A DNA stretch of 64,000 nt. Origin: Hephaestia sp. MAHUQ-44. GTDB taxonomy: Bacteria > Pseudomonadota > Alphaproteobacteria > Sphingomonadales > Sphingomonadaceae. The stretch is from contig NZ_JAMSLX010000001.1 of the NCBI RefSeq assembly GCF_023806085.1, positions 371,387 through 435,386 on the forward strand, written 5' to 3'. This document shows positions 53,314 through 63,528 of this stretch, piece by piece. The notes beneath the pieces were generated by a model that ran no database searches, was not told the DNA's origin, and saw only the letters and a program-made list of their open reading frames with translations. Made by a program: the position numbers and the translations under genes. Each line of letters starts with the position of its first letter. The first letter of the stretch is position 1.

Positions 53314-55125
53314 CTAGACCACGCCGTGCATCCACTTTTTGATCAGCGGCGAGAAGGCGAGCAGTACCAGCCCGATCGCCATCGAGATCCAGCCGATCCT
53401 GAAGAACACCGCGGTATAGGTGTCGAGGCTGATCGCGAGATTGGTCACCTGCCCGCCCACCGTCGCGACGCTGGCGACCTGCGCGACGACGCCCGCGACA
53501 TATTGCGCGACCGAGATCGACAGGAACCACACCCCCATCATCAACCCGACGATGCGGGCGATCGAGAGCTTGGTAATCATGCTGAGCCCCACCGGCGAAA
53601 TGCACAATTCGGCGAGGCTGTGGATCAGATAGAGCCCGGCGAGCCACCACAGGCCGACCTTGAAATCGGGCCCCGCGAAGGTCGTGCCCCAGACGAGGAA
53701 CAGAAAGCCCGCGCCCACCCCCATCAGCGCGATCGCGAATTTGACCGGAATCGACGGTTCGAGGTTGCGCCGCGCGAGCCACGCCCACAGCAAGGTCATG
53801 ATCGGCGCGAAGATGACGATCGACAGCGGGTTGAAATTCTGCGTCTGCGGCGCCGACAATGTGAACAGCCCGAACACGCTGAGTTCGGTGTTGCGATCGG
53901 CGAACAGCGTCAGGCTCGACCCGGCCTGTTCGAACAGCGTCCAGAACACGACGTTGAAGGTGATGAGCACCATCGCGACCACCATCATCTGGAATTCGAT
54001 TCTGCTGCCCTTGGCCCACGACCAGATCAGGATCGCGGGCACACCGATCAGGAACGAACCGAACAGCAATTTGCCCATCAGCGGCAGCGTGGCGATATAG
54101 CCGACGATCCCCGAGCCGGGCTCCGGATCGGGGGTGTTCATCAGATTGACAAACAGGAAATAGAACACCGGCACCGCCAGCACCGCTAGCGCGTAGATCA
54201 GCAATGCCCGATCGGGGCCGGTGCGCGCGGGGGGCTCGCCATAACCGGCCAGCCGCCCGCCATCGAACTGGATCAATGTCCACGAGATCAGCATGCCGAG
54301 CCCGACGACGAGGAAGCCCGCCCACCAGCCGAACAGATCGGCGAAGATCGGGCAGACGAGCTGCCCGCCGATCGAGCCGCAATTGATCCCCATATAGAAG
54401 ATCGTGAACCCCGAATCGCGGCGGCGATCGCCCTTTTCGTAAAGCTCGCCGACCATCGTCGAGATATTGGGTTTGAAGAAGCCGTTGCCGATCGACACCA
54501 TCGACAGCGCGAGCAACAGGATCGCGACGTGCAGCGCGCTGCGGTCGGCCCCCGAGGCGAACGATTCGGCCGCCACCGTGCGCGCCACCGATCCATCCGC
54601 CGCGAGCAAGGCGACGCTGCCGTCGTCATTGCCCCTGATCGCCAGCGTCTGACCGTCGATGACGATATTATGCGCTTCATCGGCGTGGCTGCTGGGGCCG
54701 TCCGAGAAATTGGTGACCTGCACAGCGTAGCGCTGGCCGTCGATCTCGGCATAAGGCTGCGCGGTCTGGCCGCCGAAGCATAAGGTGAAATAGCCGATCG
54801 CCATCAGGATCGCGCCGAATTTCACCGAGCGTTTCGAGCCGAGATATTGATCGGCGAGATAGCCCCCGATCAGCGGGGTCAGATAGACCAGCGCGGTATA
54901 ACCGCCATAGAGCCCCGCCGCCGAGCGATCGTCGAAGATGAAATGCTTGGTCAGATACAGCATCAGCAGCGCGCGCATGCCGTAATAGCCGAACCGTTCC
55001 CACGCCTCGGTCGAGAACAGGCGCGCAAGCTGGCGCGGATGGCCGAACCAGCTTTTCTCGGCGGCCGGATCGGTATGGGTGATATCGGGTTCGCGCGGAT
55101 TGTCCGCGGTGGGGCTGTCCACCAT
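53314..55125 (-). CDS. POT/PTR family peptide MFS transporter
   Basis: A 603-residue proton-coupled oligopeptide symporter. The ExxERFxYY motif is EAWERFGYYGMRALLMLYLT; further PTR signatures are YGGYTALVYLTPLIGGYLAD and NGFFKPNISTMVGELYEKGD with FTIFYMGINCGSIGGQLVCP. Compared with short bacterial POTs it has an insertion of about 60 residues after helix 4 (YAEIDGQRYAVQ..., about 130-185). ATG 55125 has CAGGGAG upstream; ATG 55146 is less likely. Confidence 0.92.
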   Translation of the reverse strand: MVDSPTADNPREPDITHTDPAAEKSWFGHPRQLARLFSTEAWERFGYYGMRALLMLYLTKHFIFDDRSAAGLYGGYTALVYLTPLIGGYLADQYLGSKRSVKFGAILMAIGYFTLCFGGQTAQPYAEIDGQRYAVQVTNFSDGPSSHADEAHNIVIDGQTLAIRGNDDGSVALLAADGSVARTVAAESFASGADRSALHVAILLLALSMVSIGNGFFKPNISTMVGELYEKGDRRRDSGFTIFYMGINCGSIGGQLVCPIFADLFGWWAGFLVVGLGMLISWTLIQFDGGRLAGYGEPPARTGPDRALLIYALAVLAVPVFYFLFVNLMNTPDPEPGSGIVGYIATLPLMGKLLFGSFLIGVPAILIWSWAKGSRIEFQMMVVAMVLITFNVVFWTLFEQAGSSLTLFADRNTELSVFGLFTLSAPQTQNFNPLSIVIFAPIMTLLWAWLARRNLEPSIPVKFAIALMGVGAGFLFLVWGTTFAGPDFKVGLWWLAGLYLIHSLAELCISPVGLSMITKLSIARIVGLMMGVWFLSISVAQYVAGVVAQVASVATVGGQVTNLAISLDTYTAVFFRIGWISMAIGLVLLAFSPLIKKWMHGVV

Positions 55126-55248
55126 CGAGTAACTCCCTGAAATCATGTGCGCCGTCGTGTTGCGGCGATATGGAAACAGAGACTAACGACGAATCAGGCG
55201 CTGTGAAGCAGGTTGTTGAAGCTGCCCCCTTTGGCTAGCCGAGGGGGC

Positions 55249-55827
55249 ATGACACTCAACGATCGTTCCGCCGCGCTCGCGCTCCTCGCCACCCGCCGCT
55301 CGGGCAAACCGCGCGACCTTGTCGCCCCCGGCCCCGATCCGGCGCAACTCGACCAGATCCTCGCGATTGCCGCGCGCACCCCCGATCACGGCAAGCTCGC
55401 GCCGTGGCGCTTCGTGGTGGTGCCCGAGGATCGCCGCGACGCCTTCGCCACGCTGCTGCGCGACGCCTATCTGATCGACCGTCCCGAGGCCAAAAGGCTC
55501 GAATTCGAGGCGATCGAGCAATTCGCGCGACAGGCACCGACTCTGGTGGTCGCGCTGTCCGCGCCCCGCCCCGAAAGCCATATCCCGCTGTGGGAGCAAC
55601 AATTGTCGGCGGGCGCGGCGTGCATGAACCTGCTCCACGCCGCGACCGCGATGGGATTCGCGGGCGGTTGGCTGACCGGCTGGGCAGCCTATTCGGACCG
55701 GGTGCGCGATGCCTTTGGCGCCGCCCCCGAGCAGATCGCGGGGTTCCTGTTCCTCGGCACGCCGAGCAAGCCGCTCGACGAACGGCCGCGCCCGGACGCG
55801 GACAGGATCGTCCGATATTGGACATGA
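55249..55827 (+). CDS. Nitroreductase family protein
   Basis: A 192-residue FMN-dependent oxidoreductase of the YdjA-like branch: LLATRRSGKPRDLVAPGP, DQILAIAARTPDHGKLAPWR, QLSAGAACMNLLHAATAMGF and GFLFLGTPSKPLDERPRPD. It would reduce nitro or quinone compounds with NAD(P)H; natural substrate unknown. ATG 55249 follows GAGGGGG. It is divergent to the POT gene. Confidence 0.9.
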   Translation: MTLNDRSAALALLATRRSGKPRDLVAPGPDPAQLDQILAIAARTPDHGKLAPWRFVVVPEDRRDAFATLLRDAYLIDRPEAKRLEFEAIEQFARQAPTLVVALSAPRPESHIPLWEQQLSAGAACMNLLHAATAMGFAGGWLTGWAAYSDRVRDAFGAAPEQIAGFLFLGTPSKPLDERPRPDADRIVRYWT

Positions 55828-55868
55828 TGGGGACTGGACGATACGGGCAATTGGTGTATTAAAGCAGC

Positions 55869-56225
55869 ATGACAGTTCTCAGGAGCGACGACATTCCGGT
55901 CTACCTGCGCTTGCGCGCGATCCTCGCCGAGGCGATCCTGCGCGGCGATTACCGCGCCGGAGATCAATTGCCTTCGGTACGTGCCTTCGCCGCCGCCCAT
56001 GGCGCCAATCCGTTGACCGTCGCCAAGGCCTATCAGAGCTTCCAGGATGACGGCCATGTCGAGGTTCGGCGCGGGGTCGGCATGTTCGTGCTGCCGGGCG
56101 CGGTCGAGCGGCTGCGCGTCGCCGAGCGTGAGGAATTCATGACCGACGTCTGGCCGCGGGTGCGCGCGCATATCGACCTGCTGGGCCTCGACGCCGCCGA
56201 CCTGCTCGACACCGAGCGCGCCTGA
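55869..56225 (+). CDS. GntR family regulator, YtrA-like
   Basis: A 118-residue repressor: winged helix at residues 8-75 (PVYLRLRAILAEAILRGDYR, AGDQLPSVRAFAAAHGANPL, TVAKAYQSFQDDGHVEVRRG) and a short helical C-terminal tail of ~40 residues without a ligand domain, as in YtrA-type regulators of ABC transporter operons. It follows the nitroreductase gene by 41 nt. Targets are not evident. Confidence 0.9.
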   Translation: MTVLRSDDIPVYLRLRAILAEAILRGDYRAGDQLPSVRAFAAAHGANPLTVAKAYQSFQDDGHVEVRRGVGMFVLPGAVERLRVAEREEFMTDVWPRVRAHIDLLGLDAADLLDTERA

Positions 56226-56352
56226 ACGGGCCCACGCCGACCGTTGCTTTTGGGCAACGATCGCTCGCCCATCCTGCGCTTAATCGGTTCGTCGATGGAA
56301 CCGAACGATTCGTCGCCGTGTTATCTCCCGTGACTGCACAGGGAGACGCGTC

Positions 56353-56559
56353 ATGTTTCGTCCCGACAAGACCAATGGCTATCGCACGATGTTCCGTGCC
56401 GACGAGATCAACCATTGCCCCGGTTGCGGCGGCACGCAGTGGATGGTCGGGCGGCTGGTCGCCGAATGCGCTTATTGCAATGCCGCGGTGCCGCTGGCGA
56501 GCGCGGGCATGACCGGCACCGGGCTGTTCCGATCGACCCCCGCGCGCCTCGCGGCCTGA
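56353..56559 (+). CDS. Small zinc-ribbon protein
   Basis: A 68-residue protein with two knuckles, CPGCGG (about 22-27) and CAYCNA (about 40-45), separated by 14 residues, fitting a treble-clef or zinc-ribbon. The tail (GMTGTGLFRSTPARLAA) is flexible. AGGGAGA precedes ATG 56353, and an inverted repeat cggttc-gtcgatg-gaaccg lies 60 nt upstream. Unknown role; a ribosome- or RNA-associated adaptor is possible but unsupported. Confidence 0.72.
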   Translation: MFRPDKTNGYRTMFRADEINHCPGCGGTQWMVGRLVAECAYCNAAVPLASAGMTGTGLFRSTPARLAA

Positions 56560-56572
56560 GCCACGCGGACGA

Positions 56573-57868
56573 TCACGCCACAACCGCCACCGAGGCGCGC
56601 TCCAGCCGCGGGCTGAGCAGGTGAATCACCCCGAGCGCGACCAGATAGACGCTGCCCGCGACGAAGAAGATGAGTTGGTAGCTACCCACCGTTTCGAGCA
56701 CATAGCCCGCGAATTTGGACATCAGCATCCCCCCGAGCGCGCCCGCGGTACCGCCGATGCCGATCACCGAACCCACCGCCTTGCGCGGGAACATATCCGA
56801 CACCAGGGTGAAGAGATTGGCCGACCATGCCTGATGCGCGGCGGTCGCCAGGCCGATGATCAGCACCGCGATCCACAAATGGCTCACCCATTGCGCGAAG
56901 AAGATCGGCGTGACGGCGAGCGCGCAGACGAGCATCGTCAGCTTGCGCGCGCGGTTGACGCTATAGCCGCGCGCGATCAGCCGCGACGAGGCCCAGCCGC
57001 CCGCGACGCTGCCGACATCCGACAGCAGATAGATCGCGATCAGCGGCGGGCCGAAACTCATCAGATCGAGATCGTAGCGCTTGGCGAGAAAATCGGGCAG
57101 CCAGAACAGGAACATCCACCAGATCGGATCGGTGAGGAACTTGCCGAGCGCGAACGCCCAGGTCTCGCGGTGACGCAACAGGCGGAGCCACGCGACCTTG
57201 CCGGGTGCATCGGGCGGGTCGCTTTCGATCAGCGCCAGCTCCGCCGCGCCGAGCCGCTTCGTCTCACGCGGGGTACGATAGAAAGCGAGCCAGGCGAACA
57301 GCCAGACGAAGCTGAGCACCCCGGTGATGATGAACGCCGCGCGCCAGCCATAAGCGACGGTGATGATCGGCACGATGATCGGGGTGACGATCGCGCCGAC
57401 ATTGGCGCCCGCGTTGAAGATACCGATCGCCAGCGCCCGCTCGCGCGCGGGAAACCATGTCGCGACCGCTTTCAGCCCCGCCGGGAAACTGCCCGATTCG
57501 CCGATCCCGAGCATGAAGCGGACCGCGCCGAAGCCGACGGTCGTGCGCGCCACGCCGTGGAGGATGTGCGCCACCGTCCACATGCTGAAGGCGATCGAAT
57601 AGCCGATCCGCGCGCCGATCCTGTCGACCAGCCGGCCAAAGCCGAGATAGCCGATCGCATAGGCCGCCTGAAACCACAGCACGATGTTGGCATAATCGGT
57701 TTCGGACCAGCCGAGATCTGCCTGGAGCGTCGGCTTGAGGATGCCGATCATCTGGCGATCGATGTAATTGATCGCGGTCGCCGCGAACAGCAAGCCGCAG
57801 ATTACCCAGCGATAGCGGCCGATTCGCTCGGCCGCTGCGTCGACATGCCGCTCGCTGGCGTCAGACAT
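56573..57868 (-). CDS. MFS transporter, anion:cation symporter (ExuT-like)
   Basis: A 431-residue, twelve-helix carrier. The opening RWVICGLLFAATAINYIDRQ and ILKPTLQADLGWSETDYANI, then GFGRLVDRIGARIGYSIAFS (MFS motif A) and RFMLGIGESGSFPAGLKAVA are typical of the hexuronate/aldohexonate branch of the ACS family. Sugar acids are likely substrates, but no catabolic gene is adjacent. GGGAGAA precedes the ATG. Confidence 0.9.
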   Translation of the reverse strand: MSDASERHVDAAAERIGRYRWVICGLLFAATAINYIDRQMIGILKPTLQADLGWSETDYANIVLWFQAAYAIGYLGFGRLVDRIGARIGYSIAFSMWTVAHILHGVARTTVGFGAVRFMLGIGESGSFPAGLKAVATWFPARERALAIGIFNAGANVGAIVTPIIVPIITVAYGWRAAFIITGVLSFVWLFAWLAFYRTPRETKRLGAAELALIESDPPDAPGKVAWLRLLRHRETWAFALGKFLTDPIWWMFLFWLPDFLAKRYDLDLMSFGPPLIAIYLLSDVGSVAGGWASSRLIARGYSVNRARKLTMLVCALAVTPIFFAQWVSHLWIAVLIIGLATAAHQAWSANLFTLVSDMFPRKAVGSVIGIGGTAGALGGMLMSKFAGYVLETVGSYQLIFFVAGSVYLVALGVIHLLSPRLERASVAVVA

Positions 57869-58204
57869 CCGCTTCTCCCTGTCTTTTCCGTGTCCCGCCG
57901 ATCGCGCGACCTGGGCGGCGCCGTGATGGGAACCGCATTTTTGATAGCGCTCCCATTCTGCCCGCGTGCTTGCAGGCGGTCAATCGTGCGGCTGCATTTT
58001 GTTGCCCGCCCCCGCCCCGAGCGAAACGCGCGCCCGTTCCACGAACGAACACCTGGCGCTGAGGAGCCCCATGAATCATCGCTCAAATTACGAAAAGATC
58101 ATGGAAAAGCCGCTAGCCGCCCCTTTACCAGTGCTGGATTAAGGAAGAACATGCCTCCGCTATACTTTGACAATCAAAGATCGCGATCGCGCTATCATTT
58201 CTGA
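57869..58204. other. Intergenic region of 336 nt between MFS and kinase genes
   Basis: Divergent promoter space. It contains TTGACA at 58167-58172 without a well-placed -10, and a 17-codon reading frame (58151-58204) with a strong AAGGAAG ribosome site, in frame with the kinase and ending in TGA directly before its GTG. Confidence 0.5.
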
Positions 58205-60082
58205 GTGGGGATCGTTTTGCCGAAGCATCTCTTTACGCGCCTTGACCATCGCCGCGATGACGGGGCCGGCGACACGTTCATGCGCGAGGCCATGCGAAAT
58301 TTCGACTGGCGTCACTCGCCCGCCGGCGCGATCGACGATTGGCCCGAACCGCTCCAACACGCCGCGCGGCTGATGCTGCTATCGACCGCCGCGATGACGA
58401 TCCTGATCGGGCGCGAAGGGCTGTTGATCTACAACGACGCCACGCGCACGATGTTCGGGAACGATTATGACGGGGCGCTGGGCCAGCCGGTGGGCGCGGT
58501 GCTGCCCGAGGCCGCGGACTTTTACCGCGCGGCGATCGACGAATGTTACGATCGTCGCAGCGGGATCCGCTTTGCCGACGCGCCGATCAAGCTGCGGCGC
58601 AACGGCACACTGGCGACCGCTTGGTTCGATCTCGCCTTCACCCCGATCGCCAATGCCGAGGGCGATGTCTTCGGCGTCCTGCTCATCGCCAACGAGACGA
58701 CCGATCGGATCAAGGCGCTGCGCGATCTGCAACGCGCGCGCGAGCGGATGGATATTGCGCTCGACGCCGGCGGAATCGTCGGCACCTGGGATCTCGATGT
58801 CGCGACCAATCGGCTGACCTCGGACGACCGGTTCGCTCGCCTGTTCGGCGTCAGCCCCGAGGAAGCACGCGTCGGCATCGACAACGAGATTCTCGTCAAC
58901 GTCGTCCACCCCGAGGATCGCCAGCAGGTCGTCGCGGCGCTCGATCGCGCGATCCAGAGCGGCGCCGATTACCGATGCCGGTATCGCGCGATCACCCCCG
59001 ATGGCGGCGTCCGCTGGTATGTCGATGCCGGCCGTGCGGTGCCGGGCGCCGACGGCAAGACGGCCAAGCTCTGCGGCGTCGTCATCGACCTCACCGATCA
59101 GGTCGCGACCGCCAACGCCCTCGCCGAAAGCGAGATGCGGTTCGACGCCCTTGCCGAATCGATCCCGCATATCGTCTGGAGCACCGACGCCGAGGGGCTT
59201 CACGATTATTTCAATCGTCATTGGAACGAGTTCACCGGGCTCGACGGGCTGACCGCGTCGCCCGACACCTGGACCCGGCTGGTCCATGCCGACGATTGGG
59301 AGCGGGTTTCGGGCACATGGGCACAATGCCTGGCGACAGGACAGCCCTATGATATCGAATATCGGTTCCTATACCATTCGGGGGCGTATCGCTGGCTGAA
59401 GGTGATGGCGCTGCCGCTGCGCGATCGCCACGGCCAGATCACGCGTTGGTACGGCACCGCCACCGACATCGACGACGCCAAACATCTCGAGACCGAACGC
59501 GAACTGGTCGCCAACGAACTCGATCATCGGATCAAGAATCTGTTCGCGCTGGTCAACGGGCTGGTCGCGCTGTCGGTCCGCGACGAACCGCAGATGGCAC
59601 CGCTTGCCGCCGTGCTCCAGCATCGGCTGGGCGCGCTCCACACCGCGCACGGTTTCCTGCGGTCGACCAGCGCCAAGACCGACGTTCTCGGCGCGACCCT
59701 CCAGGCGCTGGTCCGCACCTTGCTCAAACCCTATGACGATGGCGGCACGCGTATCCTGATCGTGGGCGACGACGCCGCTATGAGCCAGGACATGGTGACG
59801 CCGCTGGCGCTGGTGTTTCACGAACTGGCGACCAATTCCGCCAAATACGGCGCGCTGGCCAACCCGCAGGGGATCATCCACCTCACCTTCACGCGAGGAA
59901 ACGCGCAGATGCGCATCGACTGGCAGGAGAGCGGGCTCGCGATCAGCCGCCCGCCCGAGGACAGCGGCTTCGGCTCACGGCTGCTGACGCTGACGATCGA
60001 ACGCCAGCTTCGGGGCGCGTTTTCACGTATATGGGAACCGACCGGCATGGCGTTCCACCTGACCATCCCGCTTGGCGTGTGA
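58205..60082 (+). CDS. PAS-domain sensor histidine kinase, HWE family
   Basis: A 625-residue soluble kinase. Three PAS-like modules are seen at about 50-165 (TILIGREGLLIYNDATRTMF), 178-295 (ALDAGGIVGTWDLDVATNRL) and 308-425 (HIVWSTDAEGLHDYFNRHWN). The HWE/HisKA2-type transmitter carries His in ANELDHRIKNLFALVNGLVA, N-box HELATNSAKYGAL and the W-x-E motif in RIDWQESGL. No membrane helix is present. Such kinases often feed the alphaproteobacterial general stress response or light sensing. The start is uncertain: GTG 58205, or ATG 58280. Confidence 0.9.
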   Translation: MGIVLPKHLFTRLDHRRDDGAGDTFMREAMRNFDWRHSPAGAIDDWPEPLQHAARLMLLSTAAMTILIGREGLLIYNDATRTMFGNDYDGALGQPVGAVLPEAADFYRAAIDECYDRRSGIRFADAPIKLRRNGTLATAWFDLAFTPIANAEGDVFGVLLIANETTDRIKALRDLQRARERMDIALDAGGIVGTWDLDVATNRLTSDDRFARLFGVSPEEARVGIDNEILVNVVHPEDRQQVVAALDRAIQSGADYRCRYRAITPDGGVRWYVDAGRAVPGADGKTAKLCGVVIDLTDQVATANALAESEMRFDALAESIPHIVWSTDAEGLHDYFNRHWNEFTGLDGLTASPDTWTRLVHADDWERVSGTWAQCLATGQPYDIEYRFLYHSGAYRWLKVMALPLRDRHGQITRWYGTATDIDDAKHLETERELVANELDHRIKNLFALVNGLVALSVRDEPQMAPLAAVLQHRLGALHTAHGFLRSTSAKTDVLGATLQALVRTLLKPYDDGGTRILIVGDDAAMSQDMVTPLALVFHELATNSAKYGALANPQGIIHLTFTRGNAQMRIDWQESGLAISRPPEDSGFGSRLLTLTIERQLRGAFSRIWEPTGMAFHLTIPLGV

Positions 60083-60561
60083 TCGGGGCATCGAGCACGG
60101 GGCGCGCAACACTTCCCGGATGAATCGATGAATTGACCGGAAAGATGGCGGAGACGGAGGGGGCCACATCGAAGACCTACCATATTGATTATTTGGTTAA
60201 TTTCAGTTCGATGTCCAGCGTATGCCTCATCTGACACCTCGCCTAAATCAACGCCTCTTTACGGTCTTTTCTGTTGAAGAAGCCCGTGTTTGCAGTTGGG
60301 TCAGGTGTCAATTCAGTCTTCGCGGACAAGGTGAACGTCGGCAGATGGTGTGTGAACGAACGGTGAGACAAGAGGCGCTGTTCCACAGTTTCCAATGCGA
60401 AGCAGCACGTTCCGGCGGATCATCTACAAAATCTGGTCAGCTGAACCAGAACGGTTTACACTCGACCCACACCATCAAATCCCGGGACCAAACAGCTAGA
60501 TACTGGCGATGTAGGTGAGCGCGGTAAGCCGCCAGCACTCGCCACCCCCTGAGGCCAGGCA
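60083..60561. other. AT-richer intergenic stretch of 479 nt, no gene supported
   Basis: Base composition drops sharply relative to the kinase gene. Short frames are open but unlike any family. It contains an 8-bp inverted repeat TGACACCT (60232-60239) / AGGTGTCA (60303-60310). It marks the border of the atypical autotransporter segment. Confidence 0.5.
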
Positions 60562-63528
60562 TCACCAGTTGAAGCGGACGCCGATGGCACTTTGAGTCGC
60601 CGTACGCCGCTCGCGGCCGTCCACAGACCAGCGATGATCGACATGACCATAGAGGCTGGTGGTCCGCGTGATCCGGGCGGTCATTCCCCCGCCCAGTTCC
60701 ACCGACGTGTTGCCAAAACGACTCTCGATCGCCGGGGAGGCCCCGAAGCTGGCCCGATCGGTGCCGTTGAAGCTATGCCAGAGATTGACCTTCGCATAAG
60801 GCTGCCACAGCGCAGCACCATCCTGCGCGCTATATTGCAACCGCCCACCAAAACGTCCGGTGACAGCGTCGCTCTCATTCCAGCCGATCGTCGAATACAC
60901 GTCGCGACTGTCCTTGACCGACATAGTCTGGTAGATGATCTGGGCCTGCGGCTCGATCTGCCAGCGCTTGCTGAGATGGATCGGATAGCCGCCCTCCAGC
61001 GACGTGGTCAGGCCCGTGCCGCGGGTGCTCATCGCGGTATCATCGAACGATTTCGCCTTCGCATCGAACCAGTTTCTCTGGATCACCCCATCCAGATACC
61101 ATCCCGAGGGGCCGAAATGGGTCCAGTAGGCGCCCACGGCCGGCCCGTTCAGGATCAGCTGGCCAACCTTCTGGTTGCGCTGACCGCGCGCGAGGCCACG
61201 CACCGATGACGAACGATAGTCGGTATAGGCGGCGTAGAGACCAACATGATCGCGATGGCCGTTGTCGTGCTGGCGCCGATAGAGATCGAGACCTGCCTGA
61301 AATCCAATAAGATCGGCGTCGCGCACGTTGGACTCGGCCGTATCTGCCCAGCGATTGTTGCTGCGTTCGCCGATTACCCGCATCCAGGCACCGTTCCCGA
61401 ACCTGCCGGAACTGGTGAAGTCGCGAATGTTCATTTCTTCGCCGACGCGCTCATGCAGCGTGCCAAGGGTCGCCAGCCCTATATGGCGCGCCATGGCCGG
61501 AATCGGCGTGTAGAGCGGGACCTCGGGCCGGTAGAGCGGGATGACCCCGCCGGGCGCGTGCGGGTCAATCGATGTCGCGTCGATGCTGGAGCGCAGGAAC
61601 CAGTCCTCGGTGCCCGAACTGCCGCCACGAAAGAGAAGATATTCGTAAGCGCCGGCGGTGACACGTTCGGTCAACACGAAGGCGCCCGGCTGGGTGATGC
61701 CGCCATTGACGGCTTGCAAGAGACGAATGCCATCGCCGACCGTAAGATCGCCGCCGCCGCCGGCATTGGTGACGGAGAGCATAGTCGTGCCCGTCGCCGT
61801 TCCGCCGTTGATCACCAACAGGTTGGTGGGGGAGTTGTCGGCACCAAGGGCGGTATTGAAGGCTATATGGCCGCCCTGCCCGTCATAATTGCCGGTCGTC
61901 AGCGTTGAGAAGCCGCTCGCGAGAGGCGCGAACTCGATAAGGCCGGCATTGGTGATCGTGCCAACGGCATTCGAGGTGCCGGTGACAATCCAGATGCTGG
62001 CGGCGTTCAGGCGAATATTGGATGCATGCGTCGCCTGACCGGTCCAATGGCTGTCCTGTAAAGTGATACTGGGCATATTGCCGGGTTCGGCGATCAGGTC
62101 ACCGATCCAGTCGGTGGTCTTGAACGTCGCATTCACCTGATTGTCCGCGCCGGTCACCATGACGTTACCGGACACCGCACCCAGATCCGTCAGGTTGAGC
62201 GTCAGGTTGCTGGGCGTCGTGCCATTGGTCACCATGGCCAGCGCCGGGCGTCCGCCAACGAGCCTTGCTGAAATAGCGATGGGCCCCTGCAGCACGATGG
62301 TGCCGGTCCCACCTTGAGCGAGAATGAGCGGCCCCTGGCTCGATGCCAGCGTCCCACCGTCGATCGTCATGATTGTCGGCGTGGTCAGCGTACCGCCGGT
62401 GATCTGAACAACGGCAGCAGTGCTGCCGGAGACCCGCGTCGTGACATTCGAAGCAGTCAGGCCTGCACCATCCTGGGCGCTCAGGCCATGCGCAGACGCA
62501 CCTGAAGTCGTCACGCTCCCCCCATCCAGCACAACCGTTGCCGCCGAGGCCACCACCCCCGACGCATCGCCTCCGGACGTGGCTATGGTCGCCCCGGTCG
62601 CGGTGATGTGCGCGCTGTCCTCCGCCCGCATACCCTCCGCACCGGCGCCATAAGTCGAGATCGCGCTGTTGGTGAGGTCGATCAGGGTGTCTGCACCGAT
62701 GGCATAGGCACCATACGACCGCTGCCCCATGGTCGTGATCGGCAGGTCGCTGGCGAGGATGGTGCCTTGGCTGGTGGACTGTAGGCCGTAGGACACATCA
62801 CCCAAAGTGAGGATTGAACCGCCGGAAACGGTGACAACAGTTCCCGCCTGACCCAAAAATATCCCGATTCCTCTATCGCCCCGCGTTTCGATCGCGACAT
62901 TCGAAGACTGGATTTGCGAGGCGCTCCAGGCGTTGATGCCTCTTGCCCCCCTCGCCTTCCATCAACAGCGTGCTTTCGGAAATGGTGATGACCCCCGGCC
63001 CGCCCGCGCTGACGACGGCGTCACTCTCCTCCCCCGTCATGTGAATCTGTATATTGGACGCCACGATCTCGCCGCTGTTATTTGCATAGAGTCCACCGAT
63101 GAAGGGGGCGTCGGAGCTCATCTAGCTGTTGCTGACCTCGATCCGGGAGCCGCTCCCCACGGCAAGAACGACATGTGACTGACCGATTACGCCTTGCGTG
63201 CTCAGTACCAGCCCCTCGCCGATGATCATTCCCCCGCCCGCCGCCACGAGGGCACCACCGACGTCGCCGGCCGCAGTGACGGTCGCATCAGTGATAACGA
63301 TGCTCGACCCAACTCCGCTGGACCAAACCCCACTCGATTTTGCCCCCAGAGAATCTACCACCAGCCCGCGCGCGACGATCTCGCCGCCCCCCTCCGCTGA
63401 AAGCCCATCGCCGCCATTCGTGACCACTGAACCGCCCGTCAGGTCGACACGACCCGGGCCTGTGGCATGGATTCCGATCGCGTTCGTGTTGCCGTTGCTG
63501 ATGATCGCGCCGCCGCGCCCCTTATGCG
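60562..63528 (-). pseudogene. Autotransporter adhesin, 5'-truncated and interrupted
   Basis: Read on the minus strand, passenger repeats begin right after the acs stop (GGAIISNGNTNAIGIHATG) with no signal peptide, and run to an in-frame TAG at 63122-63124. The same frame resumes (MSSDAPFIGGLYANNSGEIV) and then needs a one-base correction in a six-G run near 62948-62953 to continue as RGINAWSASQIQSSN. After that an intact frame of ~790 residues reaches the end, with a passenger and a C-terminal beta-barrel (from about WMRVIGERSNNRWADT) ending in GVRFNW, the final-Trp/Phe signature of autotransporters. Composition is less GC-rich than neighbours, suggesting transfer. Confidence 0.8.

Noticed and set aside
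56285..56305. Inverted repeat cggttc-gtcgatg-gaaccg as terminator of the GntR gene
   Set aside because: The stem is only 6 bp and no T-run follows; it might be an operator but there is no second copy.
60222..60518. Frame of 98 codons between kinase and autotransporter
   Set aside because: No recognisable motif, atypical composition and no ribosome site.
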